Shown: positions 10,254 to 20,164 of the stretch, one piece after another
How the letters are laid out: each line of letters starts with the position of its first letter
Position numbering within the stretch: position 1 is the stretch's first letter
Assembly: GCA_030829985.1 (NCBI GenBank)
Contig: JAURNW010000018.1
Location: forward strand, 1-64,000
From: Gammaproteobacteria bacterium
GTDB lineage: Bacteria; Pseudomonadota; Gammaproteobacteria; Eutrophobiales; Eutrophobiaceae
Direction of reading: 5' to 3'
DNA length: 64,000 nt
Notes under the pieces: generated by a model
Told to the model about the DNA's origin: nothing
Database searches by the model: none
What the model saw: the letters and a program-made list of their open reading frames with translations, nothing else
Made by a program: the position numbers and the translations under genes

Positions 10254-10634
10254 CTATCTTTTTTTCATTAATTCTTTTAATACATCAAAGGTAGAAATTA
10301 TGCCTTCAAGATAATCACCCGTCATAACGAGGACATGGTGAACTTTATGTTTAGCCATTAATTCCATAGCGCCTGATACTGTTTCATCGGGGCTAATTTT
10401 GATTATTTCTTTTGAGCAAATTTCCCATGCTTTTATATCGCTCTTTTTGATACCTATTGATTCAGCGTAGATCATGTCCTGTTCAGTAATTATGCCAATA
10501 ACATGTTTATCGTCATCAAGCACAACAACACTGGAAATAGAACTCCAGTCAATGTCCTTAAGTACGTTTTCGATAGTTGTATCTGTGTTAACGGTAACTA
10601 CAGGACTGCATAACTCTGAGGCCAGCTTATTCAT
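10254..10634 (-). CDS. CBS-domain pair (Bateman module) protein
   Basis: 126 residues made of two CBS motifs and nothing else: residues 8-58 (VVVLDDDKHVIGIITEQDM) and 70-124 (HHVLVMTGDYLEGIISTFDV). Such stand-alone modules bind adenine nucleotides and regulate a partner protein. No enzyme partner is adjacent; cysteine synthase lies upstream on the same strand, but 107 bases apart. Cytoplasmic. Confidence 0.85.
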   Translation of the reverse strand: MNKLASELCSPVVTVNTDTTIENVLKDIDWSSISSVVVLDDDKHVIGIITEQDMIYAESIGIKKSDIKAWEICSKEIIKISPDETVSGAMELMAKHKVHHVLVMTGDYLEGIISTFDVLKELMKKR

Positions 10635-10741
10635 AATTATATGTACTCATCTAATATTGATACTACGGCAAGTAAACCAACACTTATATAAAGACGTAAA
10701 TGGATCGTCTTTCTTATACAGTCCCAATAAACTTTATGTAA

Positions 10742-11653
10742 CTAAAATAAATCTTCAATTGAGAGATAACGTTCTCCGGAATCATAACTAAAGACTAATA
10801 CACGGCTGCCAGGTGCAAACTCACCTTCTTTCTGTTTGACGGCGGCTAAGGTTGCACCTGATGATATTCCGATAAAGATACCTTCTTCTCTAGTGCAACG
10901 TCGCGCCATTTCAAAGGAATCTTCTTCAGAGACGAGAACTGTACCGTCAAGGATATCAACGTTAAGAACATCGGGGACAAATCCAGCTCCTATGCCTTGA
11001 AGGCGGTGCAAGCCTTTTTCTCCACCACTGATAACGGGTGATTTTTCAGGTTCGACGGCAAACACTTTCAAATGTGGAAACTTCTCTTTTAACACTTCAG
11101 CACAACCAGTGATATGACCGCCAGTGCCAACACCGGTAATCATATAATCGATCCCTTCCGGGAAATCAGCCAGAATTTCTTGCGCTGTAGTTTCTCTATG
11201 CGCTTCTACATTAGCTGGATTTTGAAATTGCTGTGGCATCCAGCCGTTTGGATGTTCTTCCAATAACTCCTTGGCCTTGGCAATCGTACCGCCCATACCC
11301 AGTTCTTTCGGTGTCAAGACCAGTTCAGCACCAAGTGCATGCATATATTTACGACGTTCTATCGACATCGATTCCGGCATCGTGAGTATTAAACGATAGC
11401 CTTTGACAGCAGCGACCAGGGCCAAACCAATACCTGTATTACCGGAGGTAGGTTCAATAATAACCGTGTCTTTATTGATCAAGCCTTTAGCTTCCGCATC
11501 TTCAACCATGGCTTTGGCAATACGGTCTTTGATACTACTACAGGGATTGAAGCTCTCAGTCTTCATCCATACCTCAATATCGTCCCGAAATAAATTGTTA
11601 ATAGCAATATGAGGAGTGTTACCAATAGTTTGCAGAATATTGTCGTATTTCAT
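10742..11653 (-). CDS. cysK: Cysteine synthase (O-acetylserine sulfhydrylase)
   Basis: 303 residues, a PLP enzyme of fold type II that makes cysteine from O-acetylserine and sulfide. The PLP lysine is in NPCSSIKDR (family form NPGGSVKDR), the substrate loop is [10 protein letters not shown], the phosphate loop [10 protein letters not shown], and the C-terminus has [10 protein letters not shown]. The length fits CysK/CysM. The Cys and Ser in place of the usual Gly-Gly before the lysine are a small departure. CysK and CysM cannot be told apart safely from this alone. The 280 bases upstream are the divergent control region with the peroxiredoxin gene. Confidence 0.85.
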   Translation of the reverse strand: MKYDNILQTIGNTPHIAINNLFRDDIEVWMKTESFNPCSSIKDRIAKAMVEDAEAKGLINKDTVIIEPTSGNTGIGLALVAAVKGYRLILTMPESMSIERRKYMHALGAELVLTPKELGMGGTIAKAKELLEEHPNGWMPQQFQNPANVEAHRETTAQEILADFPEGIDYMITGVGTGGHITGCAEVLKEKFPHLKVFAVEPEKSPVISGGEKGLHRLQGIGAGFVPDVLNVDILDGTVLVSEEDSFEMARRCTREEGIFIGISSGATLAAVKQKEGEFAPGSRVLVFSYDSGERYLSIEDLF

Positions 11654-11933
11654 AATGATTTCCTGTTAATAACGTAAACGAGTCAGCGTCTTTACGCGTT
11701 TAGTAGTTTGATATTTCATTATAACGCTTGAATACCTTGAATAAATTAGTTTCTAAAATTGATGTTAATAATTGTATTGTATAGGTTTATTGCAGTTGGT
11801 GTTTTAAATGTATGTTATTGTTTTTATTGGTATAAAAAGATAGGTTGTGCGCAATTAAAATAGGTGGACATTTATCAGGATGCCTCTTATTCTGCGCGTG
11901 CCCAAGTATCAAACAATAACGAGGAAATTAATA

Positions 11934-12428
11934 ATGACAATAAAAGTAGGTGATAGTATTCCAGCCAGTTCATTTATGTGGATGGGCTCAGATTCAGAAA
12001 TTGACGTTCGCACCAGTACAAACGATGAAATATTCAAAGGTAAAAAAGTAGCCGTATTTGGTCTACCTGGTGCTTACACTCCTGTTTGTTCAGCAGATCA
12101 TCTGCCCGGTTTCGTAAAAGTAGCTGAAGCATTATTAGCTAAAGACGTAGATAGTATTGTATGCATCTCTATAAATGATCCATTTGTTATGGACGCCTGG
12201 GCAAAAGAGCAGGGCGTTGGTGACAAAATCCAGATGCTTTGTGATCCAACCGCTGCATTTACCAAGGCAATTGGCCTTGAACTCGATCTAGCTGATTTTG
12301 GTCTTGGTATCCGTTCAGAACGCTACTCAATGATTGTTGATGATGGTGTTGTTTCTGCATTGAATGTTGAAGAAAGCATTCTTGCTTGTGATGCCAGTAG
12401 CGCAGACGCATTACTTGCACAGGCGTAA
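11934..12428 (+). CDS. Peroxiredoxin, Prx5 type
   Basis: 164 residues from the ATG at 11934, which has GAGGA 8 bases upstream; the frame is open to 11880 but that part is not family sequence. Thioredoxin-fold peroxidase that reduces hydrogen and alkyl peroxides. The peroxidatic Cys52 is in PGAYTPVCSADHLPG, and the conserved Prx5 features NDPFVMDAWA and LGIRSERYSMI follow. A further Cys in SILACDAS near the C-terminus could be the resolving residue, which would differ from one-Cys members reduced by glutathione. Cytoplasmic. It may carry part of the peroxide defence lost with katG. Confidence 0.88.
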   Translation: MTIKVGDSIPASSFMWMGSDSEIDVRTSTNDEIFKGKKVAVFGLPGAYTPVCSADHLPGFVKVAEALLAKDVDSIVCISINDPFVMDAWAKEQGVGDKIQMLCDPTAAFTKAIGLELDLADFGLGIRSERYSMIVDDGVVSALNVEESILACDASSADALLAQA

Positions 12429-12494
12429 GCAACGTATTAGAAAATAATATCGCAAGATACGATAAGTCCACGCTATAACAATACGTGTGGAAAA

Positions 12495-12550
12495 TGAGGA
12501 GTTAAACGGTAGTAAATGAAGAGGCCGTTTAATTCCTCATAAATTTTTAT
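12495..12550. terminator. Two-way terminator between peroxiredoxin and GNAT genes
   Basis: A 15-bp stem with one mismatch: 12495-12509 pairs with 12525-12539, loop of 15 bases, then ATAAATTTTTAT on the plus strand and CATTTTCC on the minus strand. The right arm covers the stop codon of the leftward GNAT gene. It serves two convergent genes. Confidence 0.75.
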
Positions 12551-12959
12551 CCATTCTTATATGCTGAATTCCGGCATCATCAAATATGTCGCCATGTTCC
12601 TGAAAGCCATTTTTTTTATAAAAGTCGATGGCTTCGATTTGGGCGTTTAAAAACAGGTTTTTCATGCTCATTGTTATGGCTATAGACAAGAGTTCCTGCA
12701 ACATCATTTTACCAATGCCATAATTTCTATACGGTTTTAAAACCGCCATCCGTCCAATTTGTCCCGATTTCAGTAAACGCGCAGTAGCAACATAATAATT
12801 ATTCTTTTTCACGATCAGGTGTATGGCATCAATGTCACTGTCTTCCCATTCCAGTTCTTCCGGTACATTTTGCTCTTCGATAAAAACGCGAGTCCGGATG
12901 TCTCGTAGATGTGGTTCCATGTCACTCCAGGATACTTGCATCACATCAAACTCATTCAT
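12537..12959 (-). CDS. GNAT-family acetyltransferase
   Basis: 140 residues, one GNAT domain. The acetyl-CoA loop is in RMAVLKPYRNYGIGKMML (motif A, R/Q-x-x-G-x-G/A), and DFYKKNGF is the usual motif B. The N-terminal RTRVFIEEQNVPEELEWEDSD resembles the ElaA/YjcF-type GNAT proteins. The substrate is unknown. The start codon overlaps the end of roxA by 8 bases, so both are translated from one transcript. Confidence 0.85.
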   Translation of the reverse strand: MNEFDVMQVSWSDMEPHLRDIRTRVFIEEQNVPEELEWEDSDIDAIHLIVKKNNYYVATARLLKSGQIGRMAVLKPYRNYGIGKMMLQELLSIAITMSMKNLFLNAQIEAIDFYKKNGFQEHGDIFDDAGIQHIRMDKNL

Positions 12960-14097
12960 CGAAATAGAAACATCCCGCGTTATATAATTTATGAATTAGA
13001 TCCAATGCTGATTCTTCATTACCAAATTTAAGTGTTTCTATATAGTCGAGGCGGTGTTGACTGGATAAATATTGAATTAAAGACAGTTGTTCTAATGCTA
13101 ATTGCAGTTCGTTTCCCGCATAAAAGAATTTAAGGTTTTCATGATCTTCAATATACGAAAACCGAATATTTCCATAGCGATTTAAATATCCGTTTTGCTT
13201 GAATTGTTTTTTAAACGCATCATTATCCAGCTCATTCTGTTCGGTTTCATAATGATTCATGTCTTCAGTAATGAAACGACCAAACCAACTGGCAAATTCT
13301 GCATCATCAGAGACAGCCGAAAGTATCATTTCGCGCATCGAACGAATATGCTCAGTTTTAATTTCTCCAGATGAATCTTGTAGTTGTAAATCCTGGTCAG
13401 TGTAAAATTGATCCTTGGCTACATCATTAAAGTTTACCGTATAGGCGCTCAACAACTCCTTTTTTGAGGGTGCACGAAAGCCTACCGAAAAGGTCATGCA
13501 ATCATCCAACGCAATACCATGATGCGCAACGCCCGGTGGCAGATAGAGCATATCGCCAGGCTCAAGTATCCAGTCTTGTTCAGCCTTAAAATCCGCTAGT
13601 ATCTTTAACTCAAGTTCATCGAGAAAATCATCTTCTGTATAATCATGTTCATTAATATGCCAGTGCCGACGACCTTGTACTTGTAATAAAAATACATCGT
13701 AATTATCCAGATGCGGACCCACGCTGCCATTAACTGGCGCATAACTGACCATAATGTCATCGACACGCCAGACAGGCACAAAATTAAACTCATCAAGCAA
13801 CTGATTAAGAGCAGGGATGTGATGATTAACAGCCTGAACTAATAAAGACCAGTGTGATTTTGGCAGACTGGTAAAATCGTGTTCCTGAAAAGGCCCGTGT
13901 TGTAGTTGCCATGAATTATCTTTTACGCGCTCCTGAATCAAGCGCGATTCGATACCTTCTTCGCAGGCCAGACCAGCAAGTTCTTCAGCAGTGATTGGAC
14001 TTTGATAGTTCGGAAAAGATTGCTTTATCAACAGCGGTTTCTTTTGCCAATATTGTTTTAAAAAGTCCGCGGGACTTAAGTTACCGAGAAAATTCAT
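12952..14097 (-). CDS. roxA: Ribosomal oxygenase RoxA (L16 arginine 3-hydroxylase)
   Basis: 381 residues. A 2-oxoglutarate and Fe(II) dependent JmjC oxygenase that hydroxylates an arginine of ribosomal protein L16. The iron ligands are His129 and Asp131 (GPHLDNYDVF) and His192 (LPPGVAHHG), in the order and spacing of E. coli YcfD. The N-terminal QYWQKKPLLIKQ and the C-terminal winged-helix part are also as in YcfD. Cytoplasmic. It is followed by the GNAT gene with an 8-base overlap. Confidence 0.92.
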   Translation of the reverse strand: MNFLGNLSPADFLKQYWQKKPLLIKQSFPNYQSPITAEELAGLACEEGIESRLIQERVKDNSWQLQHGPFQEHDFTSLPKSHWSLLVQAVNHHIPALNQLLDEFNFVPVWRVDDIMVSYAPVNGSVGPHLDNYDVFLLQVQGRRHWHINEHDYTEDDFLDELELKILADFKAEQDWILEPGDMLYLPPGVAHHGIALDDCMTFSVGFRAPSKKELLSAYTVNFNDVAKDQFYTDQDLQLQDSSGEIKTEHIRSMREMILSAVSDDAEFASWFGRFITEDMNHYETEQNELDNDAFKKQFKQNGYLNRYGNIRFSYIEDHENLKFFYAGNELQLALEQLSLIQYLSSQHRLDYIETLKFGNEESALDLIHKLYNAGCFYFDE

Positions 14098-14187
14098 ATT
14101 AAAATTATGGCGATTATATTAATAATCAATAACTATTATATAGTTTTTAATTTACTTAATTAGTCGTTAAAAATGTTTGTATAAATA

Positions 14188-14460
14188 TTATTTTTTAAAT
14201 GTTCGAGATTTTTTCAATGCCGGATTTATTTCATCCAATTCAGCCTGAACCTGTTCGCGACTGCAATGATAAATAATCTCTCGTCCCATGACACTCCCAA
14301 CGTAAGCTTGTTCGTTTTTAGTGGGTGTTAATTCGCATTTAATACTGTGCACTCCTTCGCCAATGACAACAGTGATTTGGCCGGGACGTTTATCATATAC
14401 AAGTACATCCATCGTTTTGCCACTTTCTGTATTTGTGACTGTAATCGTTTCGTTTTGCAT
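14188..14460 (-). CDS. Small protein of unknown function
   Basis: 90 residues, no signal peptide or membrane segment. The N-terminal half reads as beta strands (TITVTN, MDVLVYDKRPGQITVVIGEG), the C-terminal half as a charged helix (VQAELDEINPALKKSR). One Cys pair (KCEL, YHCSR) is present. The AATGATTTTT-poor surroundings and a plausible AAGAG binding site support expression. I do not recognise the family. It stands between roxA and the divergent gltA and may share the promoter region with gltA. Confidence 0.65.
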   Translation of the reverse strand: MQNETITVTNTESGKTMDVLVYDKRPGQITVVIGEGVHSIKCELTPTKNEQAYVGSVMGREIIYHCSREQVQAELDEINPALKKSRTFKK

Positions 14461-14563
14461 AGGTATATTTACTCTTGAGCCGTAATTAATAACTTTGTTT
14501 TATAGACTACTGGATACTATATTAGTAGGCTGCACAACGATATCACACTTATGAGGATGGTTT

Positions 14564-15844
14564 ATGGGCGAACATGCAAAATTAACCCTTGAAGGCAAGG
14601 ATTACGAGTTCCCTGTCTTTATTGGCAGCGAAGGGGAGAAGGCAATTGATATTTCCAGTCTGCGTGCAAAGACAGGCTATGTTACGCTGGACCCTGCTTA
14701 TGTAAACACGGGTGCCACTACCAGTGCTATAACCTATCTGGATGGTGAGCAAGGTATCCTGCGCTACCGAGGCATTCCAATTGAACAATTGGCGGAACAT
14801 TCCACCTTTGTCGAAACAAGTTATCTGCTAATTCACGGCCACTTACCGAATAAAGAGGAACTCCAACAATTCTCCGGTCTGTTAACCAGACATAGCATGA
14901 TTCACGAAGACATGAAGCATTTTTTTGATGGTTATCCGCAATCAGCTCATCCTATGGCGATTTTGTCTTCCATGGTTTGTTCACTCTCTGCCTATTATCC
15001 GGAATCATTAAATGTTTATGAGAATATGGATATTCAGTCAACGCGTTTACTTTCGAAATTACGCACCATCGCGGCGTTCAGTTTTAAAAAGAGCATTGGT
15101 CAACCGATCATGTACCCACAAGATCGTTTAAGCTATTGTGAAAATTTCCTGCAAATGATGTTTGCTGTTCCAAGCAGAGATTTTGAATTTGATCCAGACA
15201 TAGTGCGCGCACTGAATATATTGCTTATTTTGCATGCGGATCATGAACAAAATTGTTCAACTTCTACAGTACGCTTAGTCGGTTCCAGTCAAACTAATTT
15301 ATATGCTGCAATGAGTAGCGGCATACTCGCTTTATGGGGCCCGTTACATGGCGGTGCTAATCAGGCTGTAATTGAAATGCTGGAAGAGATTCAACGTTCG
15401 GGAATGAAATGTTCAGAGTTCGTCGAAAAGGTTAAAGATAAAGACTCTAAAATAAAGCTGATGGGTTTTGGACATCGGGTTTATAAAACCTATGATCCGC
15501 GCGCGAAGATTCTTAAAGAGATGACAGACTTGATACTCAGTAAAAAAGGAAAAAGCGATCCGTTATTGGATCTTGCCAAGGAACTTGAAGAAGCAGCATT
15601 AACCGACCCTTATTTTATCGAACGCAATCTTTATCCGAATGTGGATTTCTACAGTGGCATACTCTACAAGGAAATGGGAATTCCGATAAACATGTTCACT
15701 GTGATGTTTGCTATAGGCCGTTTACCCGGCTGGATTGCACAATGGAAAGAAATGATGGATGACCCAAATAGCAAAATCGGTCGGCCACGACAGATCTACA
15801 CGGGCGCAACTGAACGGGAATATGTTGCGATGGATAAACGGTAG
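14564..15844 (+). CDS. gltA: Citrate synthase, type II (hexameric, NADH-sensitive class)
   Basis: 426 residues, entry enzyme of the TCA cycle: oxaloacetate plus acetyl-CoA to citrate. Catalytic residues are seen in WGPLHGGANQ (His), GFGHRVYK (His) and PNVDFYSG (Asp). The N-terminal beta domain (residues 1-50) marks the Gram-negative type II enzyme. Start ATG has GAGGATG upstream. Monocistronic; a hairpin follows. Confidence 0.95.
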   Translation: MGEHAKLTLEGKDYEFPVFIGSEGEKAIDISSLRAKTGYVTLDPAYVNTGATTSAITYLDGEQGILRYRGIPIEQLAEHSTFVETSYLLIHGHLPNKEELQQFSGLLTRHSMIHEDMKHFFDGYPQSAHPMAILSSMVCSLSAYYPESLNVYENMDIQSTRLLSKLRTIAAFSFKKSIGQPIMYPQDRLSYCENFLQMMFAVPSRDFEFDPDIVRALNILLILHADHEQNCSTSTVRLVGSSQTNLYAAMSSGILALWGPLHGGANQAVIEMLEEIQRSGMKCSEFVEKVKDKDSKIKLMGFGHRVYKTYDPRAKILKEMTDLILSKKGKSDPLLDLAKELEEAALTDPYFIERNLYPNVDFYSGILYKEMGIPINMFTVMFAIGRLPGWIAQWKEMMDDPNSKIGRPRQIYTGATEREYVAMDKR

Positions 15845-15856
15845 TAGCGGTTTTAA

Positions 15857-15881
15857 AGCGGGTGAATTGTATTCACCCGCT
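15857..15881. terminator. Strong hairpin between gltA and metH
   Basis: Perfect 11-bp stem AGCGGGTGAAT (15857-15867) / ATTCACCCGCT (15871-15881) with a 3-base loop. There is no proper T-run on the plus strand and only TTTAAAA on the minus strand, so it is a terminator-like or 3'-end protecting hairpin for the two convergent genes. Confidence 0.6.
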
Positions 15882-15930
15882 ACAGATCTAAAATAGGAAT
15901 TCCCTGCCAGTTCCAGGTCTTTAGTTTTGA

Positions 15931-18900
15931 TTATTCAGTATCATCCGGATCATAGCCCAGATTTGGTGAGAGCCAGCGTTCCATGGTTTTGTAGTCCATT
16001 CCTTTTCTATGCGTATAGTCTTTTACCTGATCGCGATTGATCTTACCTAAGCCAAAATATCTTGAGTCAGGGTGCGAGAAGTACCAGCCAGAGACTGCTG
16101 CTGTCGGATACATCGCAAATGAATCTGTGATTTCTATTCCGGTATTTTCTTTAACCTTGAGGATTTCCCACAATAATACTTTTTCAGTGTGATCCGGGCA
16201 AGCAGGATAACCAGGAGCAGGGCGTATGCCTTGATAAGCCTCACTGATTAATTGTTCGTTATCGAGCGCTTCATCTGAGGCATAACCCCAGAATTCTTTT
16301 CTTACTTTTTCATGTAAGCGTTCAGCAAAGGCTTCCGCCAGACGGTCGGCAAGTGCTTTTACCAGGATAGCGCTGTAGTCATCATGATCTGCTTCAAAGG
16401 CGGCGATTTTTTCTTCAATACCAAAACCCGTCGCGATAGCAAAGGCACCAAAATAATCTTCAACGCCCGTTTCTTTAGGCGCAATAAAATCAGCTAAGGC
16501 ATAGTTAGCCTGACCGGGCGGTTTAACTGTTTGTTGTCGTAATGAATGTATTGTTGTTAACAATCCATTACGTTTTTCATCGGTATAGACTTCAATATCA
16601 TCATGACCGATTGAATTCGCAGCGAAGAGCCCATAAACACCTTTTGCCGTAAACCATTTTTCGTCGACTATCTTTTTCAGCATTGACTTGGCATCGTTAA
16701 ACAGGCGCGTTGCTTCTTCACCAACGATCTCATCAGACAAAATTCTTGGGTATTTGCCTGCCAATTCCCATGCAACAAAGAAGGGCGTCCAATCGATACA
16801 GTCTGCAAGTTCATCCAGGGGGTAATCTTCGAGTACGTGCATACCTAATTGTTTTGGTTTTGTCGGGATGTAGTTATCCCAGTCTATAGGCGCACGATTT
16901 TGTCGTGCTTCTTCCAGAGTTAACCATTTTATTCTTTGCTGTTTGCCAGCATGACGTTCACGTAGGGTGTCGTATTCTTCACTGATTTCTTTTACAAAAT
17001 CAGCTTTCATTACATCACTGATTAACTTGGTCGAAACACCGACTGCACGTGATGCATCTTTAACGTGGACGACGGGATGGTCATAACCAAGATCTATTTT
17101 TACTGCGGTATGCGCGCGCGATGTGGTTGCACCACCAATCATTAATGGTAAATCAAAACCCTGTCGTTGCATTTCTTTCGCGACATGGACCATTTCATCT
17201 AAAGACGGTGTGATTAAGCCACTTAAGCCAATGATGTCTGCATTATGTTCACGCGCGGCATCCAATATCTTTTGAGCAGGAACCATTACACCGAGATCGA
17301 ATACTTCAAAGTTATTACATTGCAATACGACGCCGACGATATTTTTACCAATATCATGCACGTCGCCTTTAACCGTAGCCATGATGATCTTGCCATTACT
17401 TTCTCTATCACCATCACCTTTTTCTGCTTCTATATAAGGGATTAGATAAGCCACTGCCTTTTTCATGACGCGGGCACTTTTAACCACTTGTGGTAAGAAC
17501 ATTTTGCCAGCGCCAAATAGATCCCCAACGATATTCATACCGTCCATTAGCGGTCCTTCAATTACATGGATGGGTTTAGCGGCTTGTTGTCGTGCTTCTT
17601 CAGTATCTTCTTCTACGTAATCCGCGATACCTTTTACCAGAGCATGCGCTAATCTCTCTGCAACGGTGCCTTTACGCCATTCGAGGTCTACTATCTTTTC
17701 TTTTGCTGCGCCACCTTTTACCGTTTCGGAAAATTCGACCAGTCGATCAGTTGCATCTGCACGACGATTTAATAAAACGTCTTCGATGTATTCCAGTAAG
17801 TCTTTCGGGATTTCATCATAAATACCGAGTTGTCCGGCATTGACGATAGCCATGTCCATGCCTGCTTGTATGCCGTGATAAAGAAAAGCGGCGTGCATGG
17901 CTTCACGCACCGGGTTATTACCGCGAAAAGAAAAAGACACATTACTTAATCCACCGCTCACTAATGCATGCGGCAGGTGTTCTTTAATTAAACGTGTGGC
18001 TTCAAAGAAGGAGACCGCATAGTTGTTATGTTCCTCCATGCCAGTCGCCACGGTAAGGATATTCGGATCGAAGATGATATCTTCCGGTGCAAACCCAACC
18101 TTGTTAACTAATATGTTATAGGAACGTTTACACAGTTCAAAACGGCGTTCGGTCGTGTCGGCTTGGCCCGCTTCATCAAAGGCCATTACCACAACAGCAG
18201 CACCATAACGTTTAACCAGTCTGGCGTGTTCGATGAATTTCTCTTCACCTTCTTTCAAACTGATCGAATTGACGATGCCTTTTCCCTGCACACAACGCAG
18301 ACCGGCTTCTATAACACTCCATTTGGATGAGTCAATCATGATCGGAACGCGGCTGATATCCGGTTCAGAGGCAATCAGTTTCAGGAAGTCGGCCATTAAT
18401 TGCTCGGACTCGAGCATGCCTTCATCCATACAGATGTCGATAATCTGCGCGCCATTCTCCACCTGTTGGCGCGCCACTTCCAGCGCTGCATCCAGATCTT
18501 GATCTTCTTTAATCAATTTCAGAAAACGTGGTGAACCGGCAACGTTAGTCCGTTCACCAACATTCACAAAATTAACTTCCGGAGTGATATTAAAAGGCTC
18601 GAGTCCACTGAGTCGCTGATGGACGGGAAGTTTGGGTAAGTTCCTCGGAGTAATATCAGCGACAGCCTTGGCCATAGATTTGATATGGGCCGGTGAGGTG
18701 CCACAGCAACCACCTACAATATTTAGTAGTCCTGAAGATGCCCATTCCTGAATATGCACCGCCATAGGGTCAGCATCGAGGTCGTATTCTCCGAATTCAT
18801 TCGGTAATCCAGCATTAGGATGAGCGCTAATATAACACTGAGAAAATCTAGAAAGTTCTTCAATATATTGACGTAAGTCATTGGGACCTAAGGCACAATT

Positions 18901-19635
18901 TAGTCCAACTGTAAGTGGATTCGAGTGCCTCACCGAATTCCAGAAGGCCTCGGTAGTTTGTCCTGTCAATGTTCGTCCAGAGGCATCGGTAATGGTGCCT
19001 GAGATCATGATCGGTCGGTTGACTTCGTGATCTTCGTAGAATTGATCAATTGCGAAAAGCGCTGCCTTGGCATTCAAGGTATCGAATATCGTTTCGACCA
19101 GAATCAGATCGGCACCACCATCTATCAAACCGCGTAATGCCTCGGTATAGGATTCGACCAGTTCTTCATAGGTGACATTACGATAACCGGGGTTGTTAAC
19201 GTCCGGTGATATCGAACAGGTTCGGTTAGTTGGCCCGAGAACGCCGGCTACAAAACGCGGTTTGTCCGGGTTTTGCTGTTCGAATTCATCTGCGACAGAA
19301 CGGGCGAGGGCAGCACCGTCTTTGTTCAGTTCGTAGACCAGATCTTCCATCTGGTAATCGGCCATTGCGATGGAGGTCGAGTTGAAGGTATTGGTTTCAA
19401 CGATATCCGCGCCAGCATCAAAATAGGCTTTATGGATGGATTTTATAATATCGGGGCGTGTAATCGATAAGAGATCATTGTTTCCTTTTAAGTCACAAGG
19501 ATGATCTTTGAAGCGTTCACCACGATAATCGTCTTCTTCCAGTTGATAAGACTGAATCATCGTACCCATAGCGCCATCCAATATCAGGATGCGGTCTGCC
19601 ATAAGTTGTTTAAGTTGTTCTGTTTTATCCGTCAT
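15931..19635 (-). CDS. metH: Methionine synthase, cobalamin-dependent
   Basis: 1234 residues from the ATG at 19635 (a GTG four codons earlier is also possible). Transfers methyl from methyltetrahydrofolate to homocysteine. Four modules in order: homocysteine domain with zinc ligands GLNCALG and GGCCGTS; pterin domain ([13 protein letters not shown]); cobalamin domain with the lower ligand in GDVHDIGKN; and the AdoMet reactivation domain ([15 protein letters not shown]). Full length. Control: an SAH riboswitch and a sigma-70 promoter lie upstream. It needs vitamin B12, which links it to the cobalamin uptake operon 2.5 kb away. Confidence 0.96.
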   Translation of the reverse strand: MTDKTEQLKQLMADRILILDGAMGTMIQSYQLEEDDYRGERFKDHPCDLKGNNDLLSITRPDIIKSIHKAYFDAGADIVETNTFNSTSIAMADYQMEDLVYELNKDGAALARSVADEFEQQNPDKPRFVAGVLGPTNRTCSISPDVNNPGYRNVTYEELVESYTEALRGLIDGGADLILVETIFDTLNAKAALFAIDQFYEDHEVNRPIMISGTITDASGRTLTGQTTEAFWNSVRHSNPLTVGLNCALGPNDLRQYIEELSRFSQCYISAHPNAGLPNEFGEYDLDADPMAVHIQEWASSGLLNIVGGCCGTSPAHIKSMAKAVADITPRNLPKLPVHQRLSGLEPFNITPEVNFVNVGERTNVAGSPRFLKLIKEDQDLDAALEVARQQVENGAQIIDICMDEGMLESEQLMADFLKLIASEPDISRVPIMIDSSKWSVIEAGLRCVQGKGIVNSISLKEGEEKFIEHARLVKRYGAAVVVMAFDEAGQADTTERRFELCKRSYNILVNKVGFAPEDIIFDPNILTVATGMEEHNNYAVSFFEATRLIKEHLPHALVSGGLSNVSFSFRGNNPVREAMHAAFLYHGIQAGMDMAIVNAGQLGIYDEIPKDLLEYIEDVLLNRRADATDRLVEFSETVKGGAAKEKIVDLEWRKGTVAERLAHALVKGIADYVEEDTEEARQQAAKPIHVIEGPLMDGMNIVGDLFGAGKMFLPQVVKSARVMKKAVAYLIPYIEAEKGDGDRESNGKIIMATVKGDVHDIGKNIVGVVLQCNNFEVFDLGVMVPAQKILDAAREHNADIIGLSGLITPSLDEMVHVAKEMQRQGFDLPLMIGGATTSRAHTAVKIDLGYDHPVVHVKDASRAVGVSTKLISDVMKADFVKEISEEYDTLRERHAGKQQRIKWLTLEEARQNRAPIDWDNYIPTKPKQLGMHVLEDYPLDELADCIDWTPFFVAWELAGKYPRILSDEIVGEEATRLFNDAKSMLKKIVDEKWFTAKGVYGLFAANSIGHDDIEVYTDEKRNGLLTTIHSLRQQTVKPPGQANYALADFIAPKETGVEDYFGAFAIATGFGIEEKIAAFEADHDDYSAILVKALADRLAEAFAERLHEKVRKEFWGYASDEALDNEQLISEAYQGIRPAPGYPACPDHTEKVLLWEILKVKENTGIEITDSFAMYPTAAVSGWYFSHPDSRYFGLGKINRDQVKDYTHRKGMDYKTMERWLSPNLGYDPDDTE

Positions 19636-19699
19636 TTCGCATATCACTTTATTATATTTGATAATTAAAACGATTGACGGTTTATTGAAGAGCCGTCAT

Positions 19700-19726
19700 C
19701 TCGCTTAGTGTTAACTATTAAGCGAG
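19700..19726 (-). promoter_or_regulatory. Hairpin in the metH leader (expression platform)
   Basis: Perfect 8-bp stem CTCGCTTA / TAAGCGAG with an 11-base loop, between the SAH aptamer and metH. A second stem, TGACGG / CCGTCA, follows nearer the gene and ends in ATCGTTTT, a weak terminator. These are the likely switching elements. Confidence 0.55.
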
Positions 19727-19740
19727 CGCGGTTTTTTAGT

Positions 19741-19791
19741 GCTACGACTGAGCCTGGCAACAGCGTTTACTGTTGTCGCAGCGCTCCTCAG
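19741..19791 (-). promoter_or_regulatory. SAH (S-adenosylhomocysteine) riboswitch in front of metH
   Basis: Read on the minus strand, the leader has GAGGAGCGCTGC and CCAGGCTCA, the conserved strings of the SAH riboswitch. The fold fits: P1 CTGAG (19791-19787) with CTCAG (19752-19748); P2 CAACAG (19775-19770) with CTGTTG (19763-19758); and the pseudoknot helix GCTGCGAC (19782-19775) with GTCGTAGC (19748-19741), eight pairs. The known class turns genes on when SAH accumulates and sits before ahcY, metH and metF. Here it would raise methionine synthase when SAH builds up. Confidence 0.85.
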
Positions 19792-19811
19792 AACGTATTT
19801 GAAGGATGCGA

Positions 19812-19840
19812 AGTATAGACTATGACACTCTCTATTCCAA
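19812..19840 (-). promoter_or_regulatory. Promoter of metH
   Basis: On the minus strand: -35 TTGGAA (19840-19835), 17-base spacer, -10 TATACT (19817-19812). The predicted start, near 19805, lies just before the SAH aptamer. Confidence 0.65.
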
Positions 19841-19870
19841 GATTAGTGGTGTGCTTGTGCTAAAAAATAG

Positions 19871-20134
19871 TTATTCAGTAATAGCATGTGAGGTCTTGGG
19901 ACGTAATATAAACCACGCGATGTAACCAATAGGCCAGACTAATAAGACCCATGTCATGCCTTTGGTCAATGCTAACGCAGCAGCAATGACAAAGATAAGC
20001 GGTAAAATCGCACCTTTAGCGCCCATATCACGTGTGGCAGCGTCACCGTATATCCAGAGTATGCTGCACACATAAACCGAGCATAAAATAATGAAGATAA
20101 ATACTTCCGTTGAGTTACTAAATGTAAAGGACAC
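19871..20134 (-). CDS. Small two-helix membrane protein beside the OFA transporter
   Basis: 87 residues with three hydrophobic stretches (10-28, 43-57, 61-77) and a conserved-looking YGDAATRDMGAKG between the first two. No signal for cleavage. It starts 30 bases after the OFA transporter gene on the same strand and is probably in its operon, perhaps as an accessory subunit. I do not recognise a named family. Confidence 0.72.
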   Translation of the reverse strand: MSFTFSNSTEVFIFIILCSVYVCSILWIYGDAATRDMGAKGAILPLIFVIAAALALTKGMTWVLLVWPIGYIAWFILRPKTSHAITE

Positions 20135-20164
20135 TGTTTTTCTCCTGAAATTTCTATAAAGAAA

